A stretch of DNA of 33,773 nt, taken from the IMG/VR virus record IMGVR_UViG_3300022072_000065, positions 1 through 33,773 of that record; one strand, written 5' to 3'. A program made the translations under genes and the position numbers. The stretch's first letter is position 1. Every line of letters starts with the position of its first letter. Of the stretch, positions 12,819 through 22,047 are shown piece by piece. The notes below the pieces were generated by a model. That model made no database searches. It had not been told where the DNA came from and worked only from the letters and a program-made list of their open reading frames with translations. This DNA comes from a virus.

Positions 12819-15335
12819 CTAGCCTCCTAGTGCGATTGTTAGGGGGAGCGAGATGTTCTGAACCCCTCGTGAGAATGCCTGTCCTTCAATCGTGCTACGC
12901 TCGAAGTCGACGCGAAGGTCTTTGCCAAGATAAGTGTCGCCAACTTCGGTGCTGTACGTCGCGTAGACACGGCCACCGAGGCTCTCAATTATGGCCAGAG
13001 AAGACTCAGGAGCCTCCCCCGTTCCACGTTGCGAGAACGGGAGGGAGTTGTAGTTGACACCTGAACCAGCATAGCTGAACTGTTGTCCGGTAGCTTCCAC
13101 GACCGATGCGAAAGATGAGACGTATTGGCTAGCAGAACCGTTGGTGTTCACATCATTGATCACCAGCTTCATGAACCCGACAAGCTCGCCGACCATCTGC
13201 TCGGCAGCAGCGTCTGTGAAACGCTGGACCAGTTCCGCAATTATCTCGTCCCAAGATGCTGTGAATATTCCGACCAGCGATGGATTGAACGCCAGCTCCG
13301 CATTCCAGTTGAAGAATCCTTTGATCACATACTGCGTGGCTCGATCTTGGCCAGAGCGGAGGTCGTTCGCTATCGCCCGCAAGATTGTTCGGGTGTCCCG
13401 CTCAGCGAGCTCGTCGTATGTTCCTGACCAACCGGAAAGACCTGAATACCGGACCATAAGATCAGTCACGATGGCCTCAAACTGACTGTCGATGATTGCT
13501 GCGGATGCGTCTTGCTCGGTGATAAGCTCTTGGTTCGGAACCCCGTCTAACTGGACAGAACGCCGGAAGCCTGTCGCCGCCAGAGCGTAGTCCCCGAATG
13601 TGTTGTTAGAGTTGGCGACTGTGACCTGCCCACCTTCGTTGCACCACAACCCGACGCGAGACCAGTTCGTAAACACAGAGACCAGTTGCACGAAAGCGTT
13701 GCGCGTGATTGCGTATCCCACACCGTTCGGGTTGATCGCCGTGAAGCTGTCTACGACGACCGAACGAAGAGGGCTGTCCAAGTCAAGAACAGAACCGTCG
13801 GCAAGAAGGTTGCCGCCCCCCAGAGGCATGTCCGGATTCCCGTTCGCGCGGTCGATAGGAAGAACAAGTTGCTCTTGTGTCAGGCTATGAAGCTGTGAGC
13901 AGTCTGCAATGTAGGGTGAACGCGTAATCACTTCTCCTGCATTGAAAGAGAAGACCCAGCCCTTCGTCGGAACAGAGTACGTCTCGGTCGCTGGATCAAA
14001 CGTGATGCTGTCGTGCTGCAACCCTCTGAACGTGAAACCGCGAACCTTGATCCCGCTGGTCATCAGGAACATGTTGTTGACTTCTTGGCCCGCCGGAAGC
14101 GTCAGCGTTGTCACGCGGAGGTCGTACCCGTACAGGGCGCAATTCGCAGGGATCACGGTGTCTGGCTGAACAACGTATGAGCCAGGATGAACGATCATCA
14201 CACAAGGAGATCCTTGGGCCTCCATCTTGTCGATCGCCGCATTGATTGTTGCGAGAGGCTTGCTGGAGCTCGTTCCGCTGTTTAGGTCACTGCCATTCTC
14301 CGCAACGTAAATCGTATTGGCTATCGGGAATTCTGGTATGGCAGACTGAGGCCACTGGAACAGTATTGGGACGTTGACATCTTCGGCCTCAACATAGTCC
14401 GCACTGTCCGCATCTGTCGCTCTCGTCGCTAGGTCGGCATTGTCTGCATCCAAGGCTCTCGTGGCGAGATCGGCATTGTCTGCATCCAAGGCTCTCGTCG
14501 CAAGGTCAGCAAGAAGGGCTGTTCTGGACTCTTTTGCAAGCTGTACCTCATTCTCCGACCCGAGAACCCTGACGTCTGTCTGCCCATCAAGCCCGAATGT
14601 TCTGACGTAAGGCACAAAGTAGACTGCGCTCGCCGGAGGAGTTATGTCTTCTCCCAACACGCGGCTCGCGTCGTACACGCCCATGGCTTGGGTGAGGGTG
14701 ACGTCTACAACGGTCTGATCCAGAACGATCTGCTTGAGGCCGTCCAACCAAGAAATGCCGAGCCGCACGGTGTCACCGGCAGGATCAGTTGGGTTAAGGC
14801 TTCTGCGAACGCTCCAGCTGACAACCACCTTCGTGTCTTCTAGAAGGCGCATTCTTTCTAGGACGCCCAGCACCTTAGCTCCGGACAACCTAACGAACGC
14901 TCCGTCCGAAAAGGTCGCAACCACATCTCCGACGAACTCATCCGCCTCGCCGCTCGAACCGTCTAGAGTCTGCGTGAAGTTCTGAGGAGTGTCTCCTGCA
15001 AGATAGGACTGGCGCAAGATTGCGAAGCCTGTCGCATCATCTGGAAGAAGACCGGAAAAGCCAGCAGGAAGCGCGGCTGTTATGGTCCATGTTCCAAGCT
15101 CGCGCCGATAGGTGCCGGTGTTTGTTGTGTCGTTTAAGACGAAACCTATCGAGCCATCCGTTGGTGCCGAAACAGCATTCAGATTTGCCAAAGTGTCCTC
15201 GAAGTAGAGATTCGAGTCCAGCGCGGCAAGGCTCTGGATCTGCTCCAGAAGCGTCTTCAGCTCAAAAGGGTTTATCTGATGACGCGGGGAGGCCGGATCA
15301 CCGAGGATGACAGATTTAACAGAGAGCGTCGTCAT
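12819..15335 (-). CDS. Large tail fibre/spike with pectin-lyase-like domain
   Basis: An 838-aa protein. Residues 1-100 look like an attachment domain (YFEDTLANLNAVSAPTDGSI, then GTYRRELGTWTI). Residues about 100-260 are beta-rich. Three 12-residue repeats, ADLATRALDADN and variants, lie at 276-312. From 341 (TIYVAENGSDLNSG, then KPLATINAAIDKM, GSYVVQPDTVIPANCALYG, IKVRGFTFRG) it has the signature of right-handed beta-helix (pectin-lyase-like) spikes. The C-terminus is mixed alpha/beta. AAGGAG precedes the ATG. Such proteins bind or cut surface polysaccharides; no active-site residues can be assigned from the sequence alone. Confidence 0.85.
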   Translation of the reverse strand: MTTLSVKSVILGDPASPRHQINPFELKTLLEQIQSLAALDSNLYFEDTLANLNAVSAPTDGSIGFVLNDTTNTGTYRRELGTWTITAALPAGFSGLLPDDATGFAILRQSYLAGDTPQNFTQTLDGSSGEADEFVGDVVATFSDGAFVRLSGAKVLGVLERMRLLEDTKVVVSWSVRRSLNPTDPAGDTVRLGISWLDGLKQIVLDQTVVDVTLTQAMGVYDASRVLGEDITPPASAVYFVPYVRTFGLDGQTDVRVLGSENEVQLAKESRTALLADLATRALDADNADLATRALDADNADLATRATDADSADYVEAEDVNVPILFQWPQSAIPEFPIANTIYVAENGSDLNSGTSSSKPLATINAAIDKMEAQGSPCVMIVHPGSYVVQPDTVIPANCALYGYDLRVTTLTLPAGQEVNNMFLMTSGIKVRGFTFRGLQHDSITFDPATETYSVPTKGWVFSFNAGEVITRSPYIADCSQLHSLTQEQLVLPIDRANGNPDMPLGGGNLLADGSVLDLDSPLRSVVVDSFTAINPNGVGYAITRNAFVQLVSVFTNWSRVGLWCNEGGQVTVANSNNTFGDYALAATGFRRSVQLDGVPNQELITEQDASAAIIDSQFEAIVTDLMVRYSGLSGWSGTYDELAERDTRTILRAIANDLRSGQDRATQYVIKGFFNWNAELAFNPSLVGIFTASWDEIIAELVQRFTDAAAEQMVGELVGFMKLVINDVNTNGSASQYVSSFASVVEATGQQFSYAGSGVNYNSLPFSQRGTGEAPESSLAIIESLGGRVYATYSTEVGDTYLGKDLRVDFERSTIEGQAFSRGVQNISLPLTIALGG
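14401..14508 (-). repeat. Three tandem 36-bp repeats inside the fibre gene
   Basis: Units begin at 14401, 14437 and 14473; the second and third differ at only a few positions, the first is more diverged. They encode the 12-residue ADLATRALDADN repeats, probably a coiled or collagen-like spacer just before the beta-helix domain. Being in phase (36 = 12 codons), copy-number change would lengthen or shorten the fibre without breaking the frame. Confidence 0.9.
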
Positions 15336-15405
15336 GGTTTCTCCTTGCGATCACAACGCAAAGCGCCGTGTCGTTATTATCGCTGATCTTGACCAATTAG
15401 GCAAG

Positions 15406-15434
15406 CTTATGGTCAGTCGACAGATTAAGATCAA
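15406..15434 (-). promoter_or_regulatory. Candidate promoter for the fibre/lysis operon
   Basis: On the minus strand TTGATC (15434-15429) and CATAAG (15411-15406) are separated by 17 bases, a good sigma70-like arrangement. CATAAG is the same putative -10 as in the left-arm leaders. It lies in the 105-base gap between the gpJ-like stop and the large fibre gene, one of the few non-overlapping gaps in the right arm. Inverted copies of GATCTT and GGTCAA-like words in the same gap could be operator or hairpin elements. Confidence 0.4.
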
Positions 15435-15440
15435 TAAAGG

Positions 15441-17603
15441 TCAAACGACCTCGGCAATTTCAGGACCGCTTACCGCCCCAGCGACGCCAGAAGAGTTTAT
15501 TGGCTCACCCCAGTAGTAGTAAGTTCCGACCGGACGTCCAGCATCAACGAAGAAGTCCGCACTGTTTGCTGCGCCGTATTCTGTCTGTATTGCCGTCGCA
15601 CTCCCAAAGTCTGTCGTTGTCCCGCGATATATCCTTGTTGCGAAATAGTTCGGGTCATTTGGGCTTTGGAATTCGATCGTGACGTCAAAACCAAGAACGC
15701 TCGTTGCAAATGTCGTCAGCGGATTTGGCGGAGTAGAGTTTAGCACCGGCGTCGCCTCGACCGGAACAACAGGCTCAAAGGTCGAAAGTTGCGCACCAGA
15801 AAAGCCAGTGACAGCCGCAACCTGAATATCGTATGTCGTTTGGTCATCAAGAGGGAAGATGTCAAAAAACAGAGTACCAGCCGGAATGACGCCAGATTCA
15901 ATCCAGTTTCCGGTGTCCTTTTCAGCCCAGCGAACGCGAGCAGCATTGACAGAATTCGCAGCCGTCCAAGAGGTGCGCAATCCAGGAGTTCCGCCAATTG
16001 AGATCGACACCGCTGTTACTCCGGTCGGACGATCATCGTCCACAACTGGAATGACATCTCCATATGCAGGTTGCGAAGGTTCTTCCACGTCCGGATCAAA
16101 GTCGAAGTCTTCTGCGACCACCGAGACGAGGCCAAGCTCGTATGACATTCCATCCTCGTTTCGGATCATGACGTCAACCTCAAAGACGGCGTCGATGCCG
16201 AGTTCTGCGTGGCTCACCCGAATGAACCGCTCTTTCATGATTCGATGTGCGCGGTATTTCACGATGCCATTGATCTTGTACTGTGAGCGTTTTGCCCGTG
16301 ACAGCCGCTTGGCGATGCGGATCGCCTGATTGTGACTGTTGATAAAAAATATCGAGTAGTCTTCGCGTATGCGCCGCCCTTCTGGATCTGCAATCCAAGG
16401 CGCTGATGGAGTCTCTCTCCAAGCGTTTTGCGGCTCGGTGTAGTTGATCAAGATCTCGTTGGGCGCTTCCTGCTCCGAAGTCCCCTCCGAAACTGTCATC
16501 GAATAAAAGTCGTCTTCGGTAAGTGTGATTGTCGGCTCAATGTAGCGTCCAAGCTTGAAGCCCACCTCACCCTCGGGCGTTTCATAGATGTACGCATCGC
16601 ACGCCGTCCCAAACTGAGCGCGAAGCTGATCGTCGTCTACGGACTCTGCAAATGAGCCGTTGATCGTCCACTTGCGCTGAGTTCCGCCGCCTTTCTTGGG
16701 AACAAGAGTGTCGGCCACGTTTGCCTCTGTGGCGACATCATCCCAGTTTACAGATCGACCCATGATGCGAGTGGCCCAATCGGCCAGAATAAGAGCCGCA
16801 TTGTCGGTGAACTTGAAGCTGTCGTCCCTCGGATCAAAGATGTCGTTGCGCCCTCTGATAACAGGAGCGTAGGCCCACTCCCGTCCTCTTGGGTAGTTGG
16901 TGGAGAATTTGTCTGATGCCGGTTTTCCTGCCGAGATCTGAGCGACGGCAAGACCAGCAAAATCGTGGGCGCTGGTCAGCTCAGCGTATTTTGAAACAAC
17001 CGGAAGAGTCGCCTGCGGATCTGTCCCAAGTCGCACATAGATGCTTGCTAAGGATCCTGGCGGCGTCGTCGTCACGGTTGTTCCAGAAACAGAAACGGGC
17101 CATTCGTCCAGCCAATGCTGCTCAATCCCATCAATCTCGTGGGCTGCGAGGATGACCACCACATCCCGCTTTTTGTCTCCGAAGTTGGTGTATGCGATCG
17201 GCCCTCCCTTGCGGACGGTGCCATAGATGGTGTCCATGTAAGTGATCGCTTGGGCGTAGTTCACCATCCGCGCCGAAGGCTCTGGTATGGCTGGTTTAGG
17301 CATCAATAGACGCGCAAGGGCTGCAAGCGCCAAGCCGATAACCAGCTGCGTAGCAAAGCTCGCGAAGGCTGCTAGGGCTGCGCCGGTCAGGCCGACCGCA
17401 ATGCCAACAGCCGTAAACGCCGCAGTTATTGCACCAACAACCGCCACCACGAAGGCGACGACCGGCGGCATGGCCTGCGCCGGTGTAGGGATGATGGCAG
17501 TTGATGCGAGCAACGCCGCCACACGAGCCGACCGAAGGATGCGAGCTGGAAGCGTATTCTTGCGTAGCACCGGAAGGTTGTCTGTGTTCTTAGTTTTGGA
17601 CAT
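15441..17603 (-). CDS. Tail tip / central fibre hub protein (lambda gpJ-like)
   Basis: About 720 aa. The N-terminus has a basic start, then long hydrophobic Ala/Val-rich stretches (MPPVVAFVVAVVGAITAAFT, GLALAALARLLMPKP), common in siphophage tail-tip proteins. The middle (YAQAITYMDTIYGTVRKGGP, then LAAHEIDGIEQHWLDEWPV, and ILADWATRIMGRSVNWDD) matches the hub region of gpJ-type proteins. Two fibronectin III-like domains end it (RPTGVTAVSISIG through TTYDIQVAAVTGFSGA, then a second to the end). Start chosen at the ATG at 17603, eight bases after GGAG; the frame also opens with a GTG at 17612. Overlaps the upstream gene by 14 bases. Confidence 0.85.
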   Translation of the reverse strand: MSKTKNTDNLPVLRKNTLPARILRSARVAALLASTAIIPTPAQAMPPVVAFVVAVVGAITAAFTAVGIAVGLTGAALAAFASFATQLVIGLALAALARLLMPKPAIPEPSARMVNYAQAITYMDTIYGTVRKGGPIAYTNFGDKKRDVVVILAAHEIDGIEQHWLDEWPVSVSGTTVTTTPPGSLASIYVRLGTDPQATLPVVSKYAELTSAHDFAGLAVAQISAGKPASDKFSTNYPRGREWAYAPVIRGRNDIFDPRDDSFKFTDNAALILADWATRIMGRSVNWDDVATEANVADTLVPKKGGGTQRKWTINGSFAESVDDDQLRAQFGTACDAYIYETPEGEVGFKLGRYIEPTITLTEDDFYSMTVSEGTSEQEAPNEILINYTEPQNAWRETPSAPWIADPEGRRIREDYSIFFINSHNQAIRIAKRLSRAKRSQYKINGIVKYRAHRIMKERFIRVSHAELGIDAVFEVDVMIRNEDGMSYELGLVSVVAEDFDFDPDVEEPSQPAYGDVIPVVDDDRPTGVTAVSISIGGTPGLRTSWTAANSVNAARVRWAEKDTGNWIESGVIPAGTLFFDIFPLDDQTTYDIQVAAVTGFSGAQLSTFEPVVPVEATPVLNSTPPNPLTTFATSVLGFDVTIEFQSPNDPNYFATRIYRGTTTDFGSATAIQTEYGAANSADFFVDAGRPVGTYYYWGEPINSSGVAGAVSGPEIAEVV

Positions 17604-18006
17604 AGCCGACACTCCATGCTGCCGCGACGCTATATGGGATCATTGTCGTGGCTCCTTGTGGCGCTTTGATTGCCCAGCTCTTTCCGGTGAAGATTGCACC
17701 GGCCAACTGCAGCTTTCCGTCTGTCGGAACCTCGACGACGCCAATGTCACCCTTGACAGGCTTATCCGTTCTCGGAAGCCTAGCAATGTCTTCGGCAAAG
17801 CGCGCGACCGTTGCCACAGGGTCTGTGAAGTATCCAGTGGCGCGCTGGCAAGATGGCGCGCTATCGTAGGTGTATCGTAGGTCTATTGCTGGGTCGAACC
17901 CGTGGACGACCTTGACCCAATCGGCCAAGACGATCATGCAATCGCATTCGCCCCAAACAAAAGGCTTTGAGATCAGAGAGTTTAAGAAGCGGTAAAGGTC
18001 ATCCAT
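17590..18006 (-). CDS. Tail tip assembly protein, DUF6950 / gpK-like
   Basis: A 138-aa protein with KPFVWGECDCMIVLADWVKVVHG near the start, VKGDIGVVEVP and AGAIFTGKSWAIKAPQG later, the order expected for DUF6950, an NlpC/P60-like fold that stands where lambda has gpK. The cysteine pair ECDC is kept, but no histidine is visible where the active-site His would be, so it may be a structural rather than an enzymatic member. The ATG at 18006 overlaps the upstream stop (TGATG). Confidence 0.75.
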   Translation of the reverse strand: MDDLYRFLNSLISKPFVWGECDCMIVLADWVKVVHGFDPAIDLRYTYDSAPSCQRATGYFTDPVATVARFAEDIARLPRTDKPVKGDIGVVEVPTDGKLQLAGAIFTGKSWAIKAPQGATTMIPYSVAAAWSVGYVQN

Positions 18007-18569
18007 CAATCAAACAACTTCTGCTCTTGAAAGTCCACCGTTGGGATGAACTCTAGCGAGGGATTGGTGCGCCCGATCAGCTTGCTGTGGTCAACTGTAT
18101 TGTAGACCAGCCTTCGTGCGCGTCTGCGGTTCTCGAATACGCTTTCAAAGGTGATTGCGATCTCTCGACTTTGCGCGCCAGACGTGGAGTATTTCAATGT
18201 TCGCATCACGCGCGTCATCAAAAGCTCTGGCGGTAGCATCGGATTGTAAAGCTCAGAAGGGTCAGTGATCGGCTGCACATAAAACTTGACAAGCCGCCCA
18301 TTGATGTAGTCGTTCCCGAGACTTTTGACTTGGCCAATCAGATCAGGCGCGTCTGGATCTTGGAAGAACGACATGGACAGCTCGCCCGCCGGTGCTATGC
18401 CGTTGACGGATTGCTCTACTCTTCCGGCCTTGATGAGCTGCGACCCAAACCAATTCTTGCCATTAACATCAGTGAAGAACCCATCCGTTCCGACAATGAA
18501 GCCGAAGTCTCCATCTGGGGTGTTAATATTTACAAGCTCAAGCTTGCCAATGATTTCTACATCACTCAT
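18006..18569 (-). CDS. Tail tip protein, gpL-like
   Basis: A 187-aa protein between the distal tail protein and the gpK-like protein, the position of lambda gpL or its analogues. Beta-rich N-terminal part (IIGKLELVNINTPDGDFGFI), then GRLVKFYVQPI, and a C-terminal end NPSLEFIPTVDFQEQKLFD that resembles the conserved end of such tip proteins. The ATG at 18569 overlaps the upstream stop (ATGA); the longer GTG start is unlikely. No iron-sulfur cysteine cluster of the lambda gpL type is visible. Confidence 0.6.
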   Translation of the reverse strand: MSDVEIIGKLELVNINTPDGDFGFIVGTDGFFTDVNGKNWFGSQLIKAGRVEQSVNGIAPAGELSMSFFQDPDAPDLIGQVKSLGNDYINGRLVKFYVQPITDPSELYNPMLPPELLMTRVMRTLKYSTSGAQSREIAITFESVFENRRRARRLVYNTVDHSKLIGRTNPSLEFIPTVDFQEQKLFD

Positions 18570-19348
18570 CGCACCCACTCCACAAAATTAAGCGTTGGAG
18601 ATGCGTACTGCTCGCCGCCGTAGCTGATGGACCCTGTCGCATCGTCCTCAGCGAAGAAGATTCCGAAGGCTATGGTGCTGATTGCATTGTCAGCGGTGAC
18701 CGCCTTCCGCAGAGGCATCTCGACCGTTAGGCGGATGATTGATTCAAGCTGGCGGTAAACTTCCTCTGCGCCCTCTCCGCTGTTGGCAAGATAGTCATCC
18801 TCCCTGACCAGACTTCTGAGGGCGATGGCTTCAGTAACCACGAATGGGTAATCATTGATTGAGTAGATACCGCCTATTTTCGGGACAGCATTAATGTTTC
18901 CGACATCTAGCCAAACTTGATAAGCTCCAGCACTCGGGAGCGTGCCTTGGCCAGATCCATCAAAGACCCCGTAAGGCTCCCCAACCACATTCCAGAACGG
19001 AACGAACTCATAACCTTTGCCGTCTGAAAATGGATTGCTCGTTGTCGGGATGATTCCACGCTCAGCCTCGCTCTTTGTGATCAGCCCATAGTCAAACGAC
19101 AAAGGATCAATCATTGGAACTCGATAGGCATTGCGACGCCCTTGGGCGCGTGCTCTGATGGCCCGCCATTCCGCTATCTTTTGGCCTTCGAGGGCAAGCT
19201 GCGGAGAACCGATCCAACGCGGAAAGGCATTGTAGACGATCTGACGCGACGCGGCGTTAGTTTCGCCAATGCTCTGGCTGCGCCAATCAATGTCCCAGTT
19301 GCAATTTGTTGACAGCATCAACTCAAGCGGAATTGTTATGGTCCTCAT
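18566..19348 (-). CDS. Distal tail protein-like, 260 aa
   Basis: Follows the tape measure gene, overlapping it by four bases, as distal tail or gpM-like genes do. Contains SRQIVYNAFPRWIGSPQLAL, then EWRAIRARAQGRRNAYRVPM and INDYPFVVTEAIAL, with a beta-rich C-terminal end LNFVEWVR. This pattern of a short N-terminal strand region followed by a loop with 'grrnayrvp' is one I associate with tail-hub proteins in phages with RcGTA-like tails. Exact family not certain. Confidence 0.6.
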   Translation of the reverse strand: MRTITIPLELMLSTNCNWDIDWRSQSIGETNAASRQIVYNAFPRWIGSPQLALEGQKIAEWRAIRARAQGRRNAYRVPMIDPLSFDYGLITKSEAERGIIPTTSNPFSDGKGYEFVPFWNVVGEPYGVFDGSGQGTLPSAGAYQVWLDVGNINAVPKIGGIYSINDYPFVVTEAIALRSLVREDDYLANSGEGAEEVYRQLESIIRLTVEMPLRKAVTADNAISTIAFGIFFAEDDATGSISYGGEQYASPTLNFVEWVR

Positions 19349-22047
19349 GCTGTTGTGCCTCGCTGGTCATATTGCGATAGTGTAGATCCGAATGCCTGCT
19401 TTTGAAGCCTGTTGGCTTGCGTCGAAACCTGAATTGCCACATTGCCGCTGATCTGGCGAACGCGCGGAGTGAACATCTCGCCCTCTTCAGCCGTGATCGC
19501 AAGCTCAATCCTTTCGGTCGCTCGCTGAGAGGCCACACCCAGCTTTCCGTCTGCGCCCCTCTTGAGAGGCATGATGGCCTCTGGACCAGCCTCGCCCATA
19601 AGACCCGTCTTGCCGCCAGACATCCCGAAAGCGGTCGGACCACCAACGACGCCGCCCTTTGCGAAAGGGACCACATTGCCAGCGGACATCACCGCCCCGT
19701 CCGCCGCCCCAAAGGCGAAGGCGAAGGCGTTTGCGAAAGCTCTGTTGATCAAGGCGCGTGCAGCCATCTGCAACAGTCCAGAAAGCGCCTCAGTTGCAGA
19801 CTTTGCGCCCATCACCATGTCGGTGAAGGCGTCCGCGAAGGACGATTGCATCTGACCAGCAGCTCCTGCGAGCTTTTGCAGAGGCGAAACGAGCCCATTG
19901 AGAATGCTCGGGAGACCCTCGCTGGCCTTGTCCCTGCCCTTTCCGCCGCCACCGCCTGCGCCGCCAAGCCTGTCGGTCTCTGCATTGACAGCTGCCAAGG
20001 CTTCTGCAACGGTTCGGATCTCTTCTTCGGTCTCACCAGCCGCCTCGCCGCTCTCGCGCAAGCGGTCGACAATGGCCTGCACCGAAGTGAGCGGACGCCC
20101 AGCCAAGTCGCGGAACGAGCTTGCCATCTGAGAATAGATCGCCTGCATGGATGCAGCATCTGCCGCGAGCTGTCCAAAGAGGCGTGGCGCTGCTCCGGTG
20201 TAGTTGACGTCCATGGCCGCTGTAAAGGCCTCGGATGCTGCTTTGCCAACAGCGGCTGCTTGTCCGACGAACGGATTGTCTACGCCGCCAAGGCTGATTT
20301 CTCCGATGCCGCCGAAGGCCGTCTCAATTCCAACAGCAGCGAGCGCGTCTCCGATCTTGCCGACGAAGGCGTCAATTCGCCGGATCGCCGCATTCAGCAT
20401 GCTCTCAACACCCTCAATCAAGCTGTTCGCCGCTTGGAACACCAAGTCGCCGATCGCCCCAGGAATTGCACGCCAAGTGGCAATGATCGCATCCTTGGCC
20501 CCGACGAAAGCGCCGATCATCTTGTTGGTGCCGTCATAGGTCGCATCGACCACGCCTTGCATGGCATTGTAGGCGGTGAATTTGAAGTTCTGCCAGAGCT
20601 CAAGCGCCCCGTAAAGTGCTGCTTGTGCCGCATAGCCGAACCGCTCCCAGACCTCTTTTGCGACCTCGCTAAACATGCGCATCATCTCGCTGAAGCCGCC
20701 GAGCTTGCCGGACATCTGGTCCAAGAAATAGATGGCTTCGCCAAGGCCAACAATCAGCGCGCCGATGCCTGTCCGGATCAAGGCCGCACGCGTCAGAAGT
20801 GCAGCCGCAGTAAGGCGTCCCATCGCAATAGCGCCTGCGATGATTGCCGGAGCGAAGTATGTTGTCACCGCCAAGGCTGCTGCGATAATGTAGGCGCGGA
20901 TGCGCTCCATCTGTGCCCCGATAAGGCGGAACACCGAAGTGATGCCTTGAACGACGGTGCGGAGAATGCCGGTTAGCCCAGCCTCACCCATAGCAAGAAC
21001 GACGCCTTGGATTGCAGAACCCAATCCCTGAAGGTCGCCTTGAAGGGTGTCGCGCATCGTTGTTGCCATGCGCAGCGCCTCACCCTCGACATCCCCGAGA
21101 GCGGTCGTAAGCTCGTTCAATCCAGGAACCTGAGAGGTCAGAGCAAGGATCGCAGGACCGCCCCGATCACCGAAGATCGTCAATGCTTCTGCAGCCGTTA
21201 TGTTGGCACCGGCAAAGCGTTCCACGATGTCGGTTATCGACTCTGTTGCCGGTGAGACTTCTGCGAGCGAAAGGCCCATGCTCTTGATTGCATCAGCAGC
21301 CTGATCGGTTGGGCTGACCAGCGAGGAAAGGATGCGCCGGAGGCCGGTGCCAGCCATGCTGCCCTGAATGCCCGCGTCCGAAAGAACTCCGACAGCTGCA
21401 GCAGTGTCACCGAGCGAGATGTCGAGCGCGGAAGCCACAGGCCCAACGTATGACATTGCGGTGCCGAGCTGGTTCACGTCTGTGTTGGCACGGCTTGAGG
21501 CTGCAGCCAGAACGTCAGCGACCGAGGCCGCTTCCATCGCCGCAATTCCGAAGCCGGACATGATGTTGGATGAGATGTCTGCAGCCGTTGCGAGGTCCAT
21601 GCTCGCCGCAGTGGCAAGGTTCAGAACATCTGGGATCGCTGCGACCGCTTCTGCTGCGCTGAAACCAGCCATGCCGAGAAACCGCAGGCCATCAGCCGCC
21701 TGAGAGGCGGAGAACTCGGTCGTTGCTCCGAGGCCCATCGCCGTAGAACGAAGGAGCTTGAGTTGGTCGTCGGTAGCGCGCGTGATGGCGGCAACCTGCG
21801 CCATGGCATGCTCGAAGCCTGCTATCTCACGCACAATAGCGCCGCCCGCAAAGGCCGCGCCAAGTGTTGCTGCCATCCCAAAAGCAGCTCTGCCGACAGT
21901 TCCGAAAGCGCGCGTCATGATCGCCGTCGAGCGGCTCACGCGTCTTTCATTGCGGTCGGCAGAGTCACCAAGACGATTAAGATCGTTGGAACCGGTCCGC
22001 ACTCCACGACTGTCAGTGTTCAGGAGCAGAGTTGCGAAGTCAATCAT
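19345..22047 (-). CDS. Tail tape measure protein (TP901 family)
   Basis: A 900-aa protein, the longest of the tail block. Residues about 75-290 carry the TP901 core: FEHAMAQVAAITRATDDQL, MGLGATTEFSASQAADGLRF, DLATAADISSNIMSGFGI and GIQGSMAGTGLRRILSSL. Hydrophobic segments near 380-440 (AYIIAAALAVTTYFAPAIIA) are probably the membrane-inserting part. The C-terminus contains AKGGVVGGPTAFGMSGG and GEAGPEAIMPLKRG, the usual end of this family. Length sets the tail length; at roughly 1.5 angstrom per residue this would suggest a tail a little over 130 nm (inference). It overlaps the chaperone T stop (ATGA). Confidence 0.95.
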   Translation of the reverse strand: MIDFATLLLNTDSRGVRTGSNDLNRLGDSADRNERRVSRSTAIMTRAFGTVGRAAFGMAATLGAAFAGGAIVREIAGFEHAMAQVAAITRATDDQLKLLRSTAMGLGATTEFSASQAADGLRFLGMAGFSAAEAVAAIPDVLNLATAASMDLATAADISSNIMSGFGIAAMEAASVADVLAAASSRANTDVNQLGTAMSYVGPVASALDISLGDTAAAVGVLSDAGIQGSMAGTGLRRILSSLVSPTDQAADAIKSMGLSLAEVSPATESITDIVERFAGANITAAEALTIFGDRGGPAILALTSQVPGLNELTTALGDVEGEALRMATTMRDTLQGDLQGLGSAIQGVVLAMGEAGLTGILRTVVQGITSVFRLIGAQMERIRAYIIAAALAVTTYFAPAIIAGAIAMGRLTAAALLTRAALIRTGIGALIVGLGEAIYFLDQMSGKLGGFSEMMRMFSEVAKEVWERFGYAAQAALYGALELWQNFKFTAYNAMQGVVDATYDGTNKMIGAFVGAKDAIIATWRAIPGAIGDLVFQAANSLIEGVESMLNAAIRRIDAFVGKIGDALAAVGIETAFGGIGEISLGGVDNPFVGQAAAVGKAASEAFTAAMDVNYTGAAPRLFGQLAADAASMQAIYSQMASSFRDLAGRPLTSVQAIVDRLRESGEAAGETEEEIRTVAEALAAVNAETDRLGGAGGGGGKGRDKASEGLPSILNGLVSPLQKLAGAAGQMQSSFADAFTDMVMGAKSATEALSGLLQMAARALINRAFANAFAFAFGAADGAVMSAGNVVPFAKGGVVGGPTAFGMSGGKTGLMGEAGPEAIMPLKRGADGKLGVASQRATERIELAITAEEGEMFTPRVRQISGNVAIQVSTQANRLQKQAFGSTLSQYDQRGTTA

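Noticed and set aside
19402-20976. A 524-aa open frame on the plus strand
   Set aside because: It lies wholly antisense to the tape measure gene, has no ribosome-binding site and an atypical Cys/His/Arg-rich composition. It is a shadow frame.
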